64,000 nt of DNA from Toxonevra muliebris (GCA_963691655.1 OY829329.1:62366852-62430851), one strand, 5' to 3'; positions 1 to 11,225 are shown, numbered from the stretch's first letter. Numbers and translations: made by a program. The notes: generated by a model not told the origin, from the letters alone.

Positions 1-854
1 TAATCAGAAGGAACAATGTCTGGAGAATACGGCGGGTGGGGTAGCACTTCCCATTTCAGCGTTTTCAAGTATGTTTTTACATGCCTTGCAACATGCGGCC
101 GAGCATTGTCGTGCTGAAGAATAACTTCGTCGTATCTATTCTCATATTCTGGCCTCTTGTCCTTTAATGCTCAGCTCAAACGCATCAATTGTAGTCGGTA
201 GCGGTCGCCAGTGATCGTTTCATTAGGTTTCAACAGCTCATAATACACGACACCATTCATATCCCACCAAATACACAGCATGAGCTTGAATCCATGGATG
301 TTTGGCTTTGCCGTTGATGTTGATGCATGCCCGGGCGGTCCCCATGATTTTTTACGCTTTGGGTTATCGTAACGTATCCACTTTTCATCGCCAGTCACAA
401 TACGATGCAGAAAACCCTTTCTTTTCCGTCGTTCAATCAGCAGTTCACATGTGAAAAATCGTCGTTTGACGTCTCTCGGCTTCAATTCGTACGGCACCCA
501 ATTTCCTTGCTTTTGAATCATTCCCAATGCATTTAATTGTTTAGAAATGGTTGATTGGTCAACTCCTAAAGATTCTGCAAGTTCTTGTTGCGTTTGACAT
601 GAATCTTCTTCGAGTAATGCCTTCAATTCTTCATCTTCGAACTTTTTCGGGCCGCCTGAACGTTCCCTGTCTTCAACATGAAAATCACCACTTTTGAAAC
701 GGGCATACCACACCTGATACATTCTAACGTCTATAGAACAGTCAGGATAAGCTTCAGTGAGTAAACGTTGTGCTTCAGTTGCGTTTTTCTTTAAATGGAA
801 GAAGCAAATTAAAACTTCCCGCAAATGTGGTTTTGTTGGCACGAAATTCGACAT
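1..854 (-). pseudogene. mariner DD34D transposase, one nonsense codon, C-terminus off the window
   Basis: The reading frame starts at 854 and runs 227 codons to a TGA at 173-171. It then continues in the same frame to the window edge, so the protein is broken by a single stop where related transposases carry Arg (a CGA to TGA change would explain it). The N-terminus has the helix-turn-helix DNA-binding region (FKSGDFHVED near residues 53-62, second helix around DQSTISKQL). The motif WVPYEL follows. The first catalytic Asp lies in VTGDEKW. After the stop, the second Asp is in LQHDNARPH and the third in the window's last codons (PSD, codon at 5-3). This is the D,D34D arrangement of mariner cut-and-paste transposases. 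The copy cannot make a full enzyme unless the stop is read through. Confidence 0.92.
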
Positions 855-1026
855 TTTCAGCTATAGTAAAACACTTTTGTAAAATTATGAAAATTATTTG
901 ACAGATCATTTCTTATAGTATTTTTGGCGCTCTTCGAGATAAAATAGCTGTCAATGTCAAAAAAATGGCGCGTATGATAGATATAAAGTTAGTCACAATT
1001 ACGAGTTTATACATTCATACTCCCAA
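1..1026 (-). mobile_element. mariner-family element, partial (cut by window edge)
   Basis: The element contains a mariner-type transposase reading frame on the minus strand (see the pseudogene entry) and runs off the left edge of the window. Upstream of the transposase start, the sequence ending at 1026 reads on the minus strand as TTGGGAGTATGAATG and is preceded by TA (1027-1028). That is the position and style of a mariner terminal inverted repeat with its TA target site. Only one end lies in the window, so the repeat cannot be checked against its partner. The transposase call is strong and the outer boundary is tentative. Confidence 0.7.
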
Positions 1027-1028
1027 TA

Positions 1029-3839
1029 TTAAAAGAAAAATAGCGATAAATCATTAGATTGCAACATTGAGAGAAACACTTTTACCAGTGCCTTCGGCAA
1101 CCATATTCGTCATATTTATTAACTCATTTTCTGTATTTATGTAGACGTAACCATTACATATATTGAAAAATCGTGGGTTAATGAACGAATTGTCGTTGAC
1201 TTTTCAAAAGCTTTGAACAGTTAATGTGCTCTGCTTTTCAGAAAGTAGAGTACAAATACAAATATGTATATGTAAAAGAGAAAACTTTTCTTTTAATTTT
1301 TCTTTTAATACTTACTCTATATACCTATTTTTTTTGTATTTTTTTCTCTTCCTTTTTTTGTGTGAGGATTTAACAACTATCGACAGATACGCCGACATTT
1401 CACATTTAAAGATTACGCTATGCTGCGTGTTCCAGAAAAAAAAAGACAACGAAAAAAAGGCAAAAAAAAGAAAAACGAAAAATAAGAAAATAAAAATAAG
1501 AATCATTAATGAAAGAAGCGCTCTCGGACAACGCTTAAAAGTTTTTTTTTTTTTTTTTTGTTTCTGAAGAAGTAGAGTAAGACTTTTTCCAATTTTCTCA
1601 CACACAGAGACACAGAAACAAATAAGAAAAAAATCTGAAAAAAAATAAAACGGAATCGGACAGGAAAATGGCAAATCTCAGGATAAGCGTAAAAGTTTTC
1701 TCATTAAAGAAAAAAAATGTTGTCTATATATTTGTGTGCAAATATACATATGAACATATACAATATGTGTAGGTATGTGTGTGTGAGTAGGAATGTTTTT
1801 GTTTTAAGAAATATTAGGTTTTGCTTCTTTTTTTTTGTCATCGTTGTCTTCGTCAAGTTTTAGGTACTTTTTTATTTGCTGTTTCTTTATTTATAAATTA
1901 CATTTATTTTTTTCATAAAATAAAGAAAACAGCGTTCCAGTGTTGCAAATGGATCTCTCTTTCCCTTTGTCTTTCTTCTCTCTCTTTACTACATACTCAT
2001 ACAATAAACCTATAAAAATTTGCAAAGGACTTCATCAGCTTGAGCTGCTTTATTCTGAGCATCAATTTGCCAATTTCTTTTTAAAACGCTAATATTTTTT
2101 TTATGATTTATTTTTTATACTTATGCCATTGCATGAATGCCATTACAAATTACTTGCTTGCTTGCTTGCTAGCTGGCGTTAAATAAAAAGGAGTATATCT
2201 CTTTTGTGTTTTTTATATTCTTACTGCCAATTTGTGGGCAGCAGCAACAGTCGGCAAAGTTTTTCTTCTTTTGTTTTAAGCTAAAAGCTCGCTTAGTCTC
2301 TCTTCTCCCCGAACACACACACACAGTAGTAAAAAGATCTTCAGTCAAAAAATAACACAGCAATTTTTTTTTTTTAATACTCTTTTTTTAATATTATGCA
2401 TTTTTATTTTGTGTATTTATATTTTTAACTTTTTTGTGCCTTTTTTTTTTTTTGTTTTTTGTCAGCATTTTATTATTTCCAAAATTATAATTTATGAGTT
2501 TATACTTTGTATTCACGCGCGCTGATGTTTCTGCTGTTTGTATGTATATGTATTTATGTGTGTTTGCCGCGCCCTTTTATTTATAGTATTTGTCTGTCTA
2601 CTTGGCAGCATGATTTCCTTTTGCATGCTTTTATCCTTTTTGCTTTATTTTTTTTCTCTCTTAGTTTTTTGCTCTGGCGTTTGTATTTTATGATAATCCT
2701 TTTTGATATCATGATTTATATTCGCAGCCGTTTAAATTTGTTTCTTTTTTTATAGTCATATATGAATTTATTTTTTTTTTTTTTTTTGATATGTGATTGT
2801 GTGTACTAAAAAGCTTGTAGCTTGTGAATGAATTTATTTATGTGCAAGTATTACTTAAATTTTATTCTATGAAATTTATTGCTTACATTTCATTTTAACC
2901 AGTTTCGACTTTTGTATATGTATTTGAATTTATACAAACCGTTAAGTGAAGTTGTTTATTGAAGAAAATATACTGAAGTTCTGATTTTGCAAAAAGCATA
3001 GATATCACTGCAATAACTTATATTTCCCCAAGTGGAATTGAGACCAAAAGACCGTGAATTATAGTTGATTGAGTTGAAGTAGAATTCGATTTTCTACAAT
3101 GATATTATGGGTAGGTTTAAGAATATTAAAAGAAAGTAGCTAGATGTTGAGTTTACCCAATTTTCATTTCATTTAATTAATAAAGAACATTTTAATCCTA
3201 GTTTAACAAAAAGATTTTACATTCCAAAAAGCTTTAACTTTATTTCTTATCTTATATAGTTGCAGAGCAGTTCTCATGTGCATGTTCAGTTTTCTTTGGG
3301 TCGGCTCTCATGTATGTATGTGTACATGTTTAGGGGCAAGAATGCTCACATTTGAGTGTTCATAGATTGAACATTCTTAATCTCTTCACACGGGTACATG
3401 CTAAGGAGTAAATGATCAAGCATACGTCTGTGTGTTCGGTTGGCAAAACTCACGTGCCCGACTTGAACACTTGATATTTGATTTTCTCATGAACATGAAC
3501 CCCCACCCCAGAACCCAACAATCTTATAGTAAACAATCATTTTTGAGAAATCAAAAATATTTAGATTTAAAAAACAAAAAAACCATCAGCAGTGAAAATT
3601 ATTTATTTTCAACAAACGAAAAACATTGGAACTTAAAATATTTTATTTTAATAATAATAATTTAATATATGTAAATATTAAAATGGGGTCGGATATTTGA
3701 ATCAATTATGATTAGCCGCCATGCTGGGCATGCCAAATAGGGTGCACGTTATAGTGCAACTGATTATTAAATACATTCAGACTTCATTAAATCTACAATT
3801 TCAACGCCAGCTTATAAATGTCTTACTTTTAGAAAACTT
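1029..3839. other. AT-rich non-coding DNA
   Basis: No gene could be supported here. The stretch is very AT-rich, with poly-A and poly-T runs (for example around 1540 and 2445-2460), a short CTTG/TGCT tetranucleotide run at about 2153-2171 and scattered CA repeats. The open frames in it are made of Phe/Leu/Lys codons from these runs and show no domain. Confidence 0.6.
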
Positions 3840-5290
3840 GATAATGCTTTAGTTTTTGGATTGAATTTTGTACTGAATTTTAGTCTGATATTGGTTTAAC
3901 ATTTCCGTTTTTGCCCGTTTTTGATTTGAATTCTGATTTGATTGTAAGTCAGAATTTTGTTTTATTTTAGTTTGAGTTTTAATCCAATGAATTTGATTTG
4001 AGTTTTAATCCATGTTTGGTCTAATTTTTGATTTGCTTTCCAGCGTTTGCAGAGCAGCGTTTGATCTGATTTCTGGTCTAAATTTTGGTTTGCTTTTAAT
4101 TTGTATTTGGCGTCTGTTTAGCCTCAGTTTTAATCTAACTCTTAGTTTGAGTTGTGGTTAATATTTTCGTCTGAATTGGCTTGATTTTGATACTTTTTTG
4201 TTCTGAATTACGGTCCGAAATCGGTCTGAGTTTTGTTTTAAAACTTGGTCTGAATTCGTCTGGAATTTTGGTCTAGTTTTTATTAAATTTAAGTTAAAAT
4301 TTTTTGATGCAAATATTTCCCACTAGTTTTTGGTCTTAATTTTGAGTTACTTTCGTTCGGCATTTGGTGCCCTTTTGGCCTAAAGTTTTGTCTAACTATT
4401 GGTCTGAGTTGTGGTTTAAATTTTTTTTTTGAATTTTTTAATGAATTTTAAAACTGATTTTGGTTTTGATTCGGTCTGAGTTTTGACTTGAATTTGATCT
4501 CATTTTGGTCGATTTTTGTTGAAATTTTGGTCCGATTCGTGGTCTGAACATTGTTTTTTGTTTTACCGGTTGTTGCCTGATACCCGAAAGCGTGTACGGA
4601 TCTCGTTGAAATTTAAAATGTATTGGTTTTTTGGTAAAATTAAGATATATTTACATTTTAAGTAACAAAGAACAGGCTTAAAGAACGTAGTTAATTTTTC
4701 ATAAAAATTAAGTGCTTGTGAGATCGAAAACTCACCATTAAACCGATATTAATAGTGATATCGATGCTAAGAGTGATATGAATATATATTTTAAAAATTC
4801 GTTTAAAGTATTATCCAATTTAATCTTATCTTAATTTAATTTTTTTCGGGTTTTTGTTTCGACCAAAAATTACTCAAAAAATAGAGATTTATCAAATTGT
4901 TTCATAAAAAATTTTTCTCAAAGGAAATTAAAATTTCCTTCAAATTGTTTTCTCAAAAATAGATCATTTAACAATATTAATCCATCAGAAAAGTTATAAT
5001 TAAGATTTTGATCTGAATTTGGTCTCATTTTGATCTAGATTTTTGATCAGAATTTGGTTCTTTTCTTGGTTTAAACTTCGATCTGAAAAAAGAATTTGAA
5101 TTTTAGTTTGAGTTCAGTCAAAATTTCCGCCAAAATTTCTATCCGATTTTAATTTGAACTTGGTCCCAGTTTTGTTGCAGTTATCTTTTAATTTTTGAAC
5201 TGAATTGGTTAAAATTTTTGCACTAGTTTTTGGTTTAGGTCTGAGTTTTTGTCGATAGTGAGTCTGATATTTATCTTTTGATTTACTAAA
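3840..5290. repeat. Decayed minisatellite built on a TTTGGTCTGAATTTTGATTT-like unit
   Basis: From about 3840 to 4570, and again from about 4995 to 5290, the sequence is a string of variants of a roughly 17-25 base unit with the core GGTCTGAATTTTGATTTG. Examples are tttagtctgatattgg, ttttggtctagttttta, tcggtctgagttttg and ttttggtctgatttttg. No two copies are identical, and spacing drifts through small insertions and deletions. The middle (about 4570-4990) lacks the motif and looks like later sequence that split one array. The unit is read by eye. Confidence 0.65.
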
Positions 5291-5474
5291 TGAACCTTAG
5301 GAGCTTAGGAAGAGGGAGAATATGAACATTATTCATACTCAAGACATCACAACCCAACAGTCAAAATCTGATTTTCGCAAACGCCGGACAGCTACAAAAA
5401 CAATGGTCCGTAGTATCGTCGTCCTTAATCCTATTCATCCCACGCACTGACTTTGGACTCTGTGTTTGAATTAG

Positions 5475-6055
5475 TTGATAGATGCAGATGTAAGAAAGCA
5501 TGGCATTGTCGATTATGGAAAGTTTTGTAATACTTTATATGATAATTTGATGTTCCGTGCTTGTATGTCAAGACATAGATTTACCGATTTATCGTGTTAT
5601 TTGGCATTTGATGATAGGACCATGATATCAGTATGTAAATCGCATCTTAAATTTACTTCAATTGGAAATCTTTGGCACTTGATAAATGAAGACGGCTACA
5701 CAAATATGGTATGAACACTTGGTGGACTTGCGATAGCGGATATTTTACTGTAAGATACTGTATGTATCTAAGGAAGACAGCGCTAAGAGTTAAATCTTAG
5801 CACAGCATGGAGTGGAACAGCTCTGTAAGCCATATGAATGGCCAAAGAGAAATATAACTTCCGAGAAATACTTTACAAGTTTAGAACTGTCGTAAAGCCT
5901 GTTGTCAAAACAATTAACTTGTGCTAGTACGATGCAAAAAAGAAAAGGTGAATTTCAAATAATTTTCTTCCTAACAAGAATAGAGTAGTAGAAGGCAGCA
6001 TTTTTGCAGTAATAAAACAGCATCGCTAACAAGTTATGTGGCAAAACAAAGCGAT
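5475..6055 (+). pseudogene. piggyBac-like transposase fragment
   Basis: The frame 5475-5714 reads a stretch like the N-terminal part of the piggyBac DDE core. MSRHRF is followed by a LAFDDRT-like motif that marks the family's MSRNRF...RFDD region. Further on, at about 6017-6050 in another frame, TSYVAKQ matches the family's SYVPKK segment. A cysteine-containing patch near 6390-6460 could be the remains of the C-terminal Cys-rich domain. Stops and frameshifts separate these blocks and most of the catalytic core is missing. The assignment rests on two short motifs plus the terminal repeats. Confidence 0.7.
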
Positions 6056-6059
6056 TATA

Positions 6060-6345
6060 CAGGGTGATTTTTTTGTGGTACCCGATGTTAAACTGGAACA
6101 ATGACAGCAGCTATGAAATTGTCATCTCACAGCTCATGTAATAAACTCTAGTCCAGTACAAATTTTCCAATTTTATTTTCAAAAAAGTGCTAACACCGAA
6201 GTCACCGTTTCTGACTTTTTCTTGTGAGGATACTTCATAAGTCAAGTTTATGTCAATATACCAGAGTCTCTTGAACAGCTTAAGGCCAACATACGCAACG
6301 AAATCGCTGAAATTTCGCATGAAACACTTCAAAAAGTGAAAAATG
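6060..6345 (+). mobile_element. Tc1/mariner-superfamily fragment nested in the piggyBac relic
   Basis: The frame from 6213 reads DFFL, a stop, GYFISQVYVNIP, then ESLEQLKANIRNEIAEI. This is the C-terminal signature of IS630/Tc1/mariner transposases (DFFLWGYLK...VY, then a LK..I..EI helix), with the Trp of the motif changed to a stop. A sequence ACAGGGTGATTTTT at 6059-6072 sits at a TA and may be the left end; the same ACAGGGTGATT occurs again at about 44914. No matching right end was found. Confidence 0.6.
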
Positions 6346-6642
6346 CTAAGAAGAAAGGCTTAAAAGATGGAAAGGGCGGAGAGGGAGAAAGGAAAAGCTT
6401 CAAAGTAATTCTGTAAAATCTGCAATGAAAAGTTTTTGCTCCACTACTTGCGTTCAAAGTAAATACAAATTATACATATATTTTTCGAAATTATATTATT
6501 CTTGTTGTTTATTTATCAGATTTTAAAAAAATTTAGAAAAAAATTGAATGAAATGAGAATAGCCGAGTTAATTCTGCATAGTGACTCTAAGTCTCTACAT
6601 GGAATTTTATGATATAAAATAACGTGGGATGAATAGGGTTAA

Positions 6643-8606
6643 GACACAATTGGCCGGTTGGATTGGTGATGACGCCCATTTTGGTCATATGCTGACTACA
6701 TGTGTTATGCCCGGTGATGACACCCACCAATAATCTTAGGTCCTTTCTTCTCAGTTTCAGAAGAAATTCTGCTTATTTCCTGTTAGGTTGTTTCACGAAG
6801 CACTTTGCGGTTCGGGGATACTAGACAATGAGATCTCGCATAATCTGTCCAGAAAAGATTAAGAACTACTCAAAAAGAGCATACCATCTGTTCTGCAACA
6901 AAGACAAAACAATAACAACAACAACCTGAGCATTAATATATTTCCTCTCTCTCAAAGAATAATGTATTTTCGCTCTCTCTCTCTCTCTCTCTCTCTCTTC
7001 TGATGGTTTTACATCAAATTAAGTGGAAAATGGTCGCACTCAACACATCTCAATTTGTGTTTAAAACACAACATCATCCATACTTATTCTTATATGTATA
7101 TACGAAAGCTTTTGTTTCGACTTGAAATGAAAAATAAGTGCACAAGAGAGAGAGAGAGAATCGAAGAAGCGGCGTCTGCTTTGCTCTTTATCTTATTATA
7201 TAACTACACACTATAGTACAACACACAAAACTATTAATCAAGATTAATGCATAGAGTTTCAAAGCATGAAACTTTGTATGTCTGCAAATTTGCATTAAAG
7301 GATTTATATAAAATAGTACACAAAAAAAAAAAAAAACCAAAATGATGACAATATTTATGTGTATAACGGTAACAGCAAATGTCTTAAACGTAAAATTTAT
7401 TAATAAACTAAGTAAATTATTTATTAAGCTCACTCATACATATTTTGTTGAAGTATTTGACAATATAATTTCTAGAAAATGATTTGCACCTTTGGTGGTG
7501 CTCGCTACAAAATTTTATAACTACACAAAGTAGCGCTTAAAATATAGAGAATTTTTAGTATTTTCATTCTTTGCCATTTTCCTTTCTTTCCATGATATTA
7601 ATACCACAAACAATAGGTACATCAAAAAATATATATTTCATTACTTGCTCGTTGTGTGTGTGTTTGTGTGTATTAAAGAATTTTATATACACATATTAAC
7701 ACAAAAACATTATAAAGCATAAAATGATAAAAAGTGGAAGTTAAAATATCATTAATTATATTATGACTCACAGCAGAATAATGAAAGCTGGAAACCAAGA
7801 AGGAAAATCTTTAACATCCGCCAGCCAGTCAGAAGAAAAAAGAAGTAACTGCGTCACTTCCTGGATCCTGCGTATACACTGTAAACTTTCATTGTGTCTA
7901 CTTTGTGTTGCGGAAAAACGGGAGGAGTAGGCAGGGGGAGACAATGATGCGAAAAAAATAATACAAAATTAAATGCGTTTTAAAAGTTAAAAGCATCCTT
8001 TTTTTTTTTTTTTTCTTTTGTTCTTCCTACAGCAGCAGTAAAAGAAACAGCAAAAATTAAAGTAGAGAAGTAAAAGCATAAAAAGGCAGCAGTGGCAGTA
8101 GCACCAGCAGCAAAAATGACAAAATCATGAATGTGTTTTTTTTTGTATTTTCGCAAAATGTTGAGAGGATTGCGACCTCTCCACCACCTTCTTAAGCCTT
8201 CCTTCTTGTTATTTTCGCATATATTGTTTTCATGTAAAACAGCGCGTTGTAAAACAAAAAATTAAAAAAAAATTGAAAACAGAAAAACATTCATTAAAAA
8301 TTTTGATGTTATGAAATATTATTGCTGCTGCTTTTTGCTTACTGTTCTTGTTGCTGTTCTTGTTGTTTAACAACATATACATTCGAAAAGAAAAGTATGT
8401 CATTGTTGTTGCTGTTGTCTCGTAAGAACGCGTTAAGCACTTTTAATGAAATAAGCACTTTTACTTACTTACTCGTCATCATCGTCGTCTACTTATTTTA
8501 CATAGTACTTTTATTTTGTTTATTACTAAGACGACGACTACGACACAACCCTCATTTCAACATTTTAACACTTCCGTACATTGCACTCGCACACGCACAT
8601 TGTGTG
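6643..8606. other. Non-coding DNA with simple repeats
   Basis: No gene was seen. There is a CT run at about 6972-6999, a GA run at about 7146-7159, GT runs near 7651-7670, and CAG/GCA-rich patches at 8030-8110 and 8320-8420. The end of the stretch is rich in CA/TG dinucleotides and forms the landing site of the next LINE. Confidence 0.55.
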
Positions 8607-8621
8607 CGTGAGTGTGAGTGT
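8607..8621. repeat. Target-site duplication, left copy (R1-clade LINE)
   Basis: CGTGAGTGTGAGTGT here is repeated at 10483-10497 on the far side of the LINE. The last T may belong to the poly-T instead, giving 14 or 15 bp. Confidence 0.85.
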
Positions 8622-8644
8622 TTTTTTTTTTTTTTTTTTTTTTT

Positions 8645-8829
8645 GGATGCGCCCTGGAGGTGAGGAATCTTCATAGATACCAGTAGTCCGTACTATTGGC
8701 ATGCACGATTCACATACTGACTGGATCTGCTCAGTAATGCACCTACGTACTAAACCTCACCCCCCTGCTCGTCAACCACTATCCCCGCGGTACTGCCGTT
8801 AGGTATTACTTCGCGGGGCTGGTTAGCCT
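8645..8829 (-). other. LINE 3' untranslated region
   Basis: This GC-richer segment lies between the ORF2 stop and the poly-A tail of the R1-clade element and has no open frame. Its base composition differs clearly from the AT-rich surroundings. Confidence 0.7.
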
Positions 8830-10482
8830 TTAGGCTGTATTCGTCAAGTCTGCTCTCCTAAGACGTTCAATTCTCCTTAGGTCATTTTGCACATTCGTGA
8901 TGAACCCACTTATTTCTGCCCAGTCTTCCTCCGACTGGATCATACACTCTATAATGTATGATGGGCTTGGCAACGTCATATTTGTTGGGCTGAAACGCCG
9001 ACAGTTGAAAATTACGTGTTCTACATCTTCTTCTTGGTCCCTACAGATAGGACAAAGTGGGGAGTCGTCATGCTTAAATCTGTACAGATACTTTCTGTAC
9101 CCTCCATGACCCGTTAAAAACTGGGTTATATGATAATTTGTCTCTCCATATTTTTTATTTATCCACGTTTCAATCTTAGGGATAAGTATATACGTCCACC
9201 TGCCTTTCGATGAGTTCTCCCATCTATTCTGCCAAATGGCTAATGATGCTAGCCTTTCTTCGTTCGCTATGCCTGGAATATCTTGTTGCAACTGATTTCC
9301 GCTCCTTCTGCGATAGACTCGTTTCATTTCGTCCGCTAGTATATCGATCGGTATCATACCAGCTACGACGCATGCTGCATCTTCCGAAATTGTCCGAAAA
9401 CCACTTATTGTTCTTAGAGCGCTCAGCCTGTATACACGTGACAGTTTCTTTCGGCACTCCTTTGTCACCAAAGCTCCAGCCCAGATTGGAGCAGCGTAAA
9501 GCAAGACTGAGCTTACTACTCTAGAAAGTAACACCCTTCGACCATACCTTGGTCCACCAATGTTTGGCATTATTCTAGACAGCACTGCCTGGATACTAGA
9601 CGCCTTTTCTTTAACATAGTCCAAGTGAGCTCTGAAGTTCAGTCTGTTGTCTATCATCACACCCAGATATTTAATTGACGACTTCGATTTTATTATTTGA
9701 TTGCCTACTTGTATATTCGCATGTTCGACAACCTTTCGACTACTAATTAGTACCGCCTCCGTTTTTTGTGCAGCTAATTCAAGACCAGCTGATCTTAGCC
9801 ATTGGTTTATTGTGGCCACCGCTTCATTAGTAATCGCCTCGATTTCCTGGATATGTTTCGCCACTGTAACTATCGCAATATCGTCTGCGTACCCCACTAC
9901 TTTTACTCCTGGTGGGAATGATAGTCTCAATATTCCGTCATACATGATATTCCACAGTAGAGGTCCTAGCACAGATCCTTGTGGAACACCTGCCGAGATG
10001 TTGTAGTATTTTAATCCCTCGTCGCTTTCATACTCCAGCTTTCTGTTTTTGAAGTAACTGTCGATTATTCTTCGTATGTATTTCGGTGCGTTCATTCTTG
10101 CCAGAGAGCCTTTTATGTGCATCCAGTTGGCAGAGTTAAATGCGTTTTTTACATCTAATGTAACCACTGCGCAATATTGTTTCGCACCTCCTTTCCATCT
10201 TATGCCTTCTATTGCTTCCGCTGCAATGTCTACCACCATTTTAATGGCACTTACGGTGGATCGAGCTTTACGAAACCCGAACTGACAGTTTGACAGTGCT
10301 CCGTTCTCTTCCGCGATGGGCAGTAACCTGTTGTAGATTACACGCTCCAGTATTTTGCCCATTGTGTCAAGCAGGCAGATTGGCCGATATGACGATGGAT
10401 CTCCCGGTGGCTTATTTCCTTTCGGCAGCAGAACTAACCTCTGTAGTTTCCACTGATCTGGAAATATTCCTTCTTCTAAACA
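8830..10482 (-). CDS. LINE ORF2 C-terminal part: reverse transcriptase and Cys-His motif
   Basis: The frame is uninterrupted from the truncation point to TAA at 8832-8830, giving about 550 codons of element origin. The open frame extends upstream into the flanking CA repeat, so its first 15 residues (an HT-repeat) are not part of the protein. Visible blocks are SSYRPICLLD, the catalytic Asp in LDVKNAFNSANW, AGVPQGSVLGPLLWN, and the YADD box about 200 residues into the retained part. The thumb contains KYLGVMID. There is no RNase H domain. The C-terminus has CPICRDQEEDVEHVIFNC, the CX2C...HX4C motif typical of R1-clade ORF2. The endonuclease and N-terminal RT are lost, so this copy cannot move by itself. 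Confidence 0.9.
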   Translation of the reverse strand, partial: CLEEGIFPDQWKLQRLVLLPKGNKPPGDPSSYRPICLLDTMGKILERVIYNRLLPIAEENGALSNCQFGFRKARSTVSAIKMVVDIAAEAIEGIRWKGGAKQYCAVVTLDVKNAFNSANWMHIKGSLARMNAPKYIRRIIDSYFKNRKLEYESDEGLKYYNISAGVPQGSVLGPLLWNIMYDGILRLSFPPGVKVVGYADDIAIVTVAKHIQEIEAITNEAVATINQWLRSAGLELAAQKTEAVLISSRKVVEHANIQVGNQIIKSKSSIKYLGVMIDNRLNFRAHLDYVKEKASSIQAVLSRIMPNIGGPRYGRRVLLSRVVSSVLLYAAPIWAGALVTKECRKKLSRVYRLSALRTISGFRTISEDAACVVAGMIPIDILADEMKRVYRRRSGNQLQQDIPGIANEERLASLAIWQNRWENSSKGRWTYILIPKIETWINKKYGETNYHITQFLTGHGGYRKYLYRFKHDDSPLCPICRDQEEDVEHVIFNCRRFSPTNMTLPSPSYIIECMIQSEEDWAEISGFITNVQNDLRRIERLRRADLTNTA

Positions 10483-10486
10483 CGTG

Positions 10487-10520
<34 letters not shown>
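10483..10520. repeat. Target-site duplication, right copy, running into a GT microsatellite
   Basis: CGTGAGTGTGAGTGT at 10483-10497 matches 8607-8621. It continues into a TG run up to about 10520, showing the repeat that served as target. Confidence 0.85.
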
Positions 10521-10521
<1 letters not shown>

Positions 10522-11203
10522 GAGCATATGTTATATGTACGTATATATGCGGGTGTGTATTTATATTATTATGTTGAGTAAAAGTGTAAAAGGGAAGAGT
10601 GTTAAATTATTATTCATCATCATTGTCATCACCAACTTGTACTATACCCTCACATATACATGCATACATAGTTATTTAGTGGAAGTGTAAATGTTGCTAA
10701 AGGTTTTCGGCATCGACACCTTCATTCTTATGTTTCAGCACCTTCACCTTTTATTTCCTATATTTTTTGATCTCGCCCTCTCTCTCTCTCTGTCTCTTCC
10801 ATTTTTAATATATTGCTGCTGCTTTCATTTTAGTTAAGAGTGTGTAATTTGACAAAATATGTTTGTTGTAAAAAAAATACTACACATTTAAATAAGCAAA
10901 TAAACAATAATTATTCTTATTTATTATCCTTAAAAAGAAGCAGTAGCATAATTAAATGCTATAAAAAAGCAAAAATGCATTTGAAGTGTTGCCGCAGTAA
11001 AAACTGCAAAGTAAGCATGTAATTAATGTTGGAAAAAATTACAGAATATTGAAAAAATTATGTTAATTATAAAAATGATAAGCAAAAACTATAATAATTT
11101 TAATTTGTGGTATCTACTCATATCAAACCGCGCTTTCATTAATTGTAATTATGCACAGAGATTACACTCTCTCTCTCTCTCTCTCTTGACAAATATAAAA
11201 ATT
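10521..11203. other. AT-rich non-coding DNA
   Basis: Nothing coding is supported. It holds CT runs at about 10780-10792 and 11167-11185. Confidence 0.55.
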
Positions 11204-11215
11204 TTGTATGGGCAA
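11204..11215. repeat. Target-site duplication, left copy (LOA-like relic)
   Basis: TTGTATGGGCAA is repeated exactly at 13301-13312, immediately after the CCTAACCTAACC tail of the LINE relic. Confidence 0.72.
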
Positions 11216-11225
11216 ATTCTTGTCG

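Larger units (their letters stand above)
5429..6638 (+). mobile_element. piggyBac-type transposon relic with TTAA sites
   Basis: The ends are TTAA (5425-5428) followed by TCCTATTCATCCCACG, and CGTGGGATGAATAGGG followed by TTAA (6639-6642). These are inverted repeats of 16 bases with one mismatch. A TTAA target and ends beginning CCCT/TCCT are the signature of piggyBac elements. The interior has a piggyBac transposase fragment and a nested Tc1/mariner-type fragment. At 1210 bp, including the nested piece, it is much shorter than an autonomous piggyBac (about 2.4 kb), so it is an internally deleted, decayed copy. Confidence 0.82.
8621..10482 (-). mobile_element. 5'-truncated R1-clade non-LTR retrotransposon (Mino/Waldo-like)
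   Basis: The minus-strand 3' end is a poly-A tail, seen as T at 8621-8644. The 5' end is cut off inside the reverse transcriptase frame at 10482. A 14-15 bp target duplication flanks both sides, so the insertion is complete as it landed: 1862 bp, 5'-truncated. The target is a CA/CACT-type microsatellite on the element's strand, which continues outside the right copy as a TG run (about 10496-10520). Known R1-clade families Mino and Waldo insert in AC or ACAY repeats. Clade and target together support that assignment, though the family name is inferred. Confidence 0.85.

Noticed and set aside
8322..8663. A plus-strand open frame next to the R1-clade LINE
   Set aside because: It consists of GCTGTT repeats, a CA run and the LINE's poly-T tail, crossing the insertion junction.
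9210..10487. Several plus-strand open frames inside the R1-clade LINE
   Set aside because: They are antisense shadows of the ORF2 reading frame.
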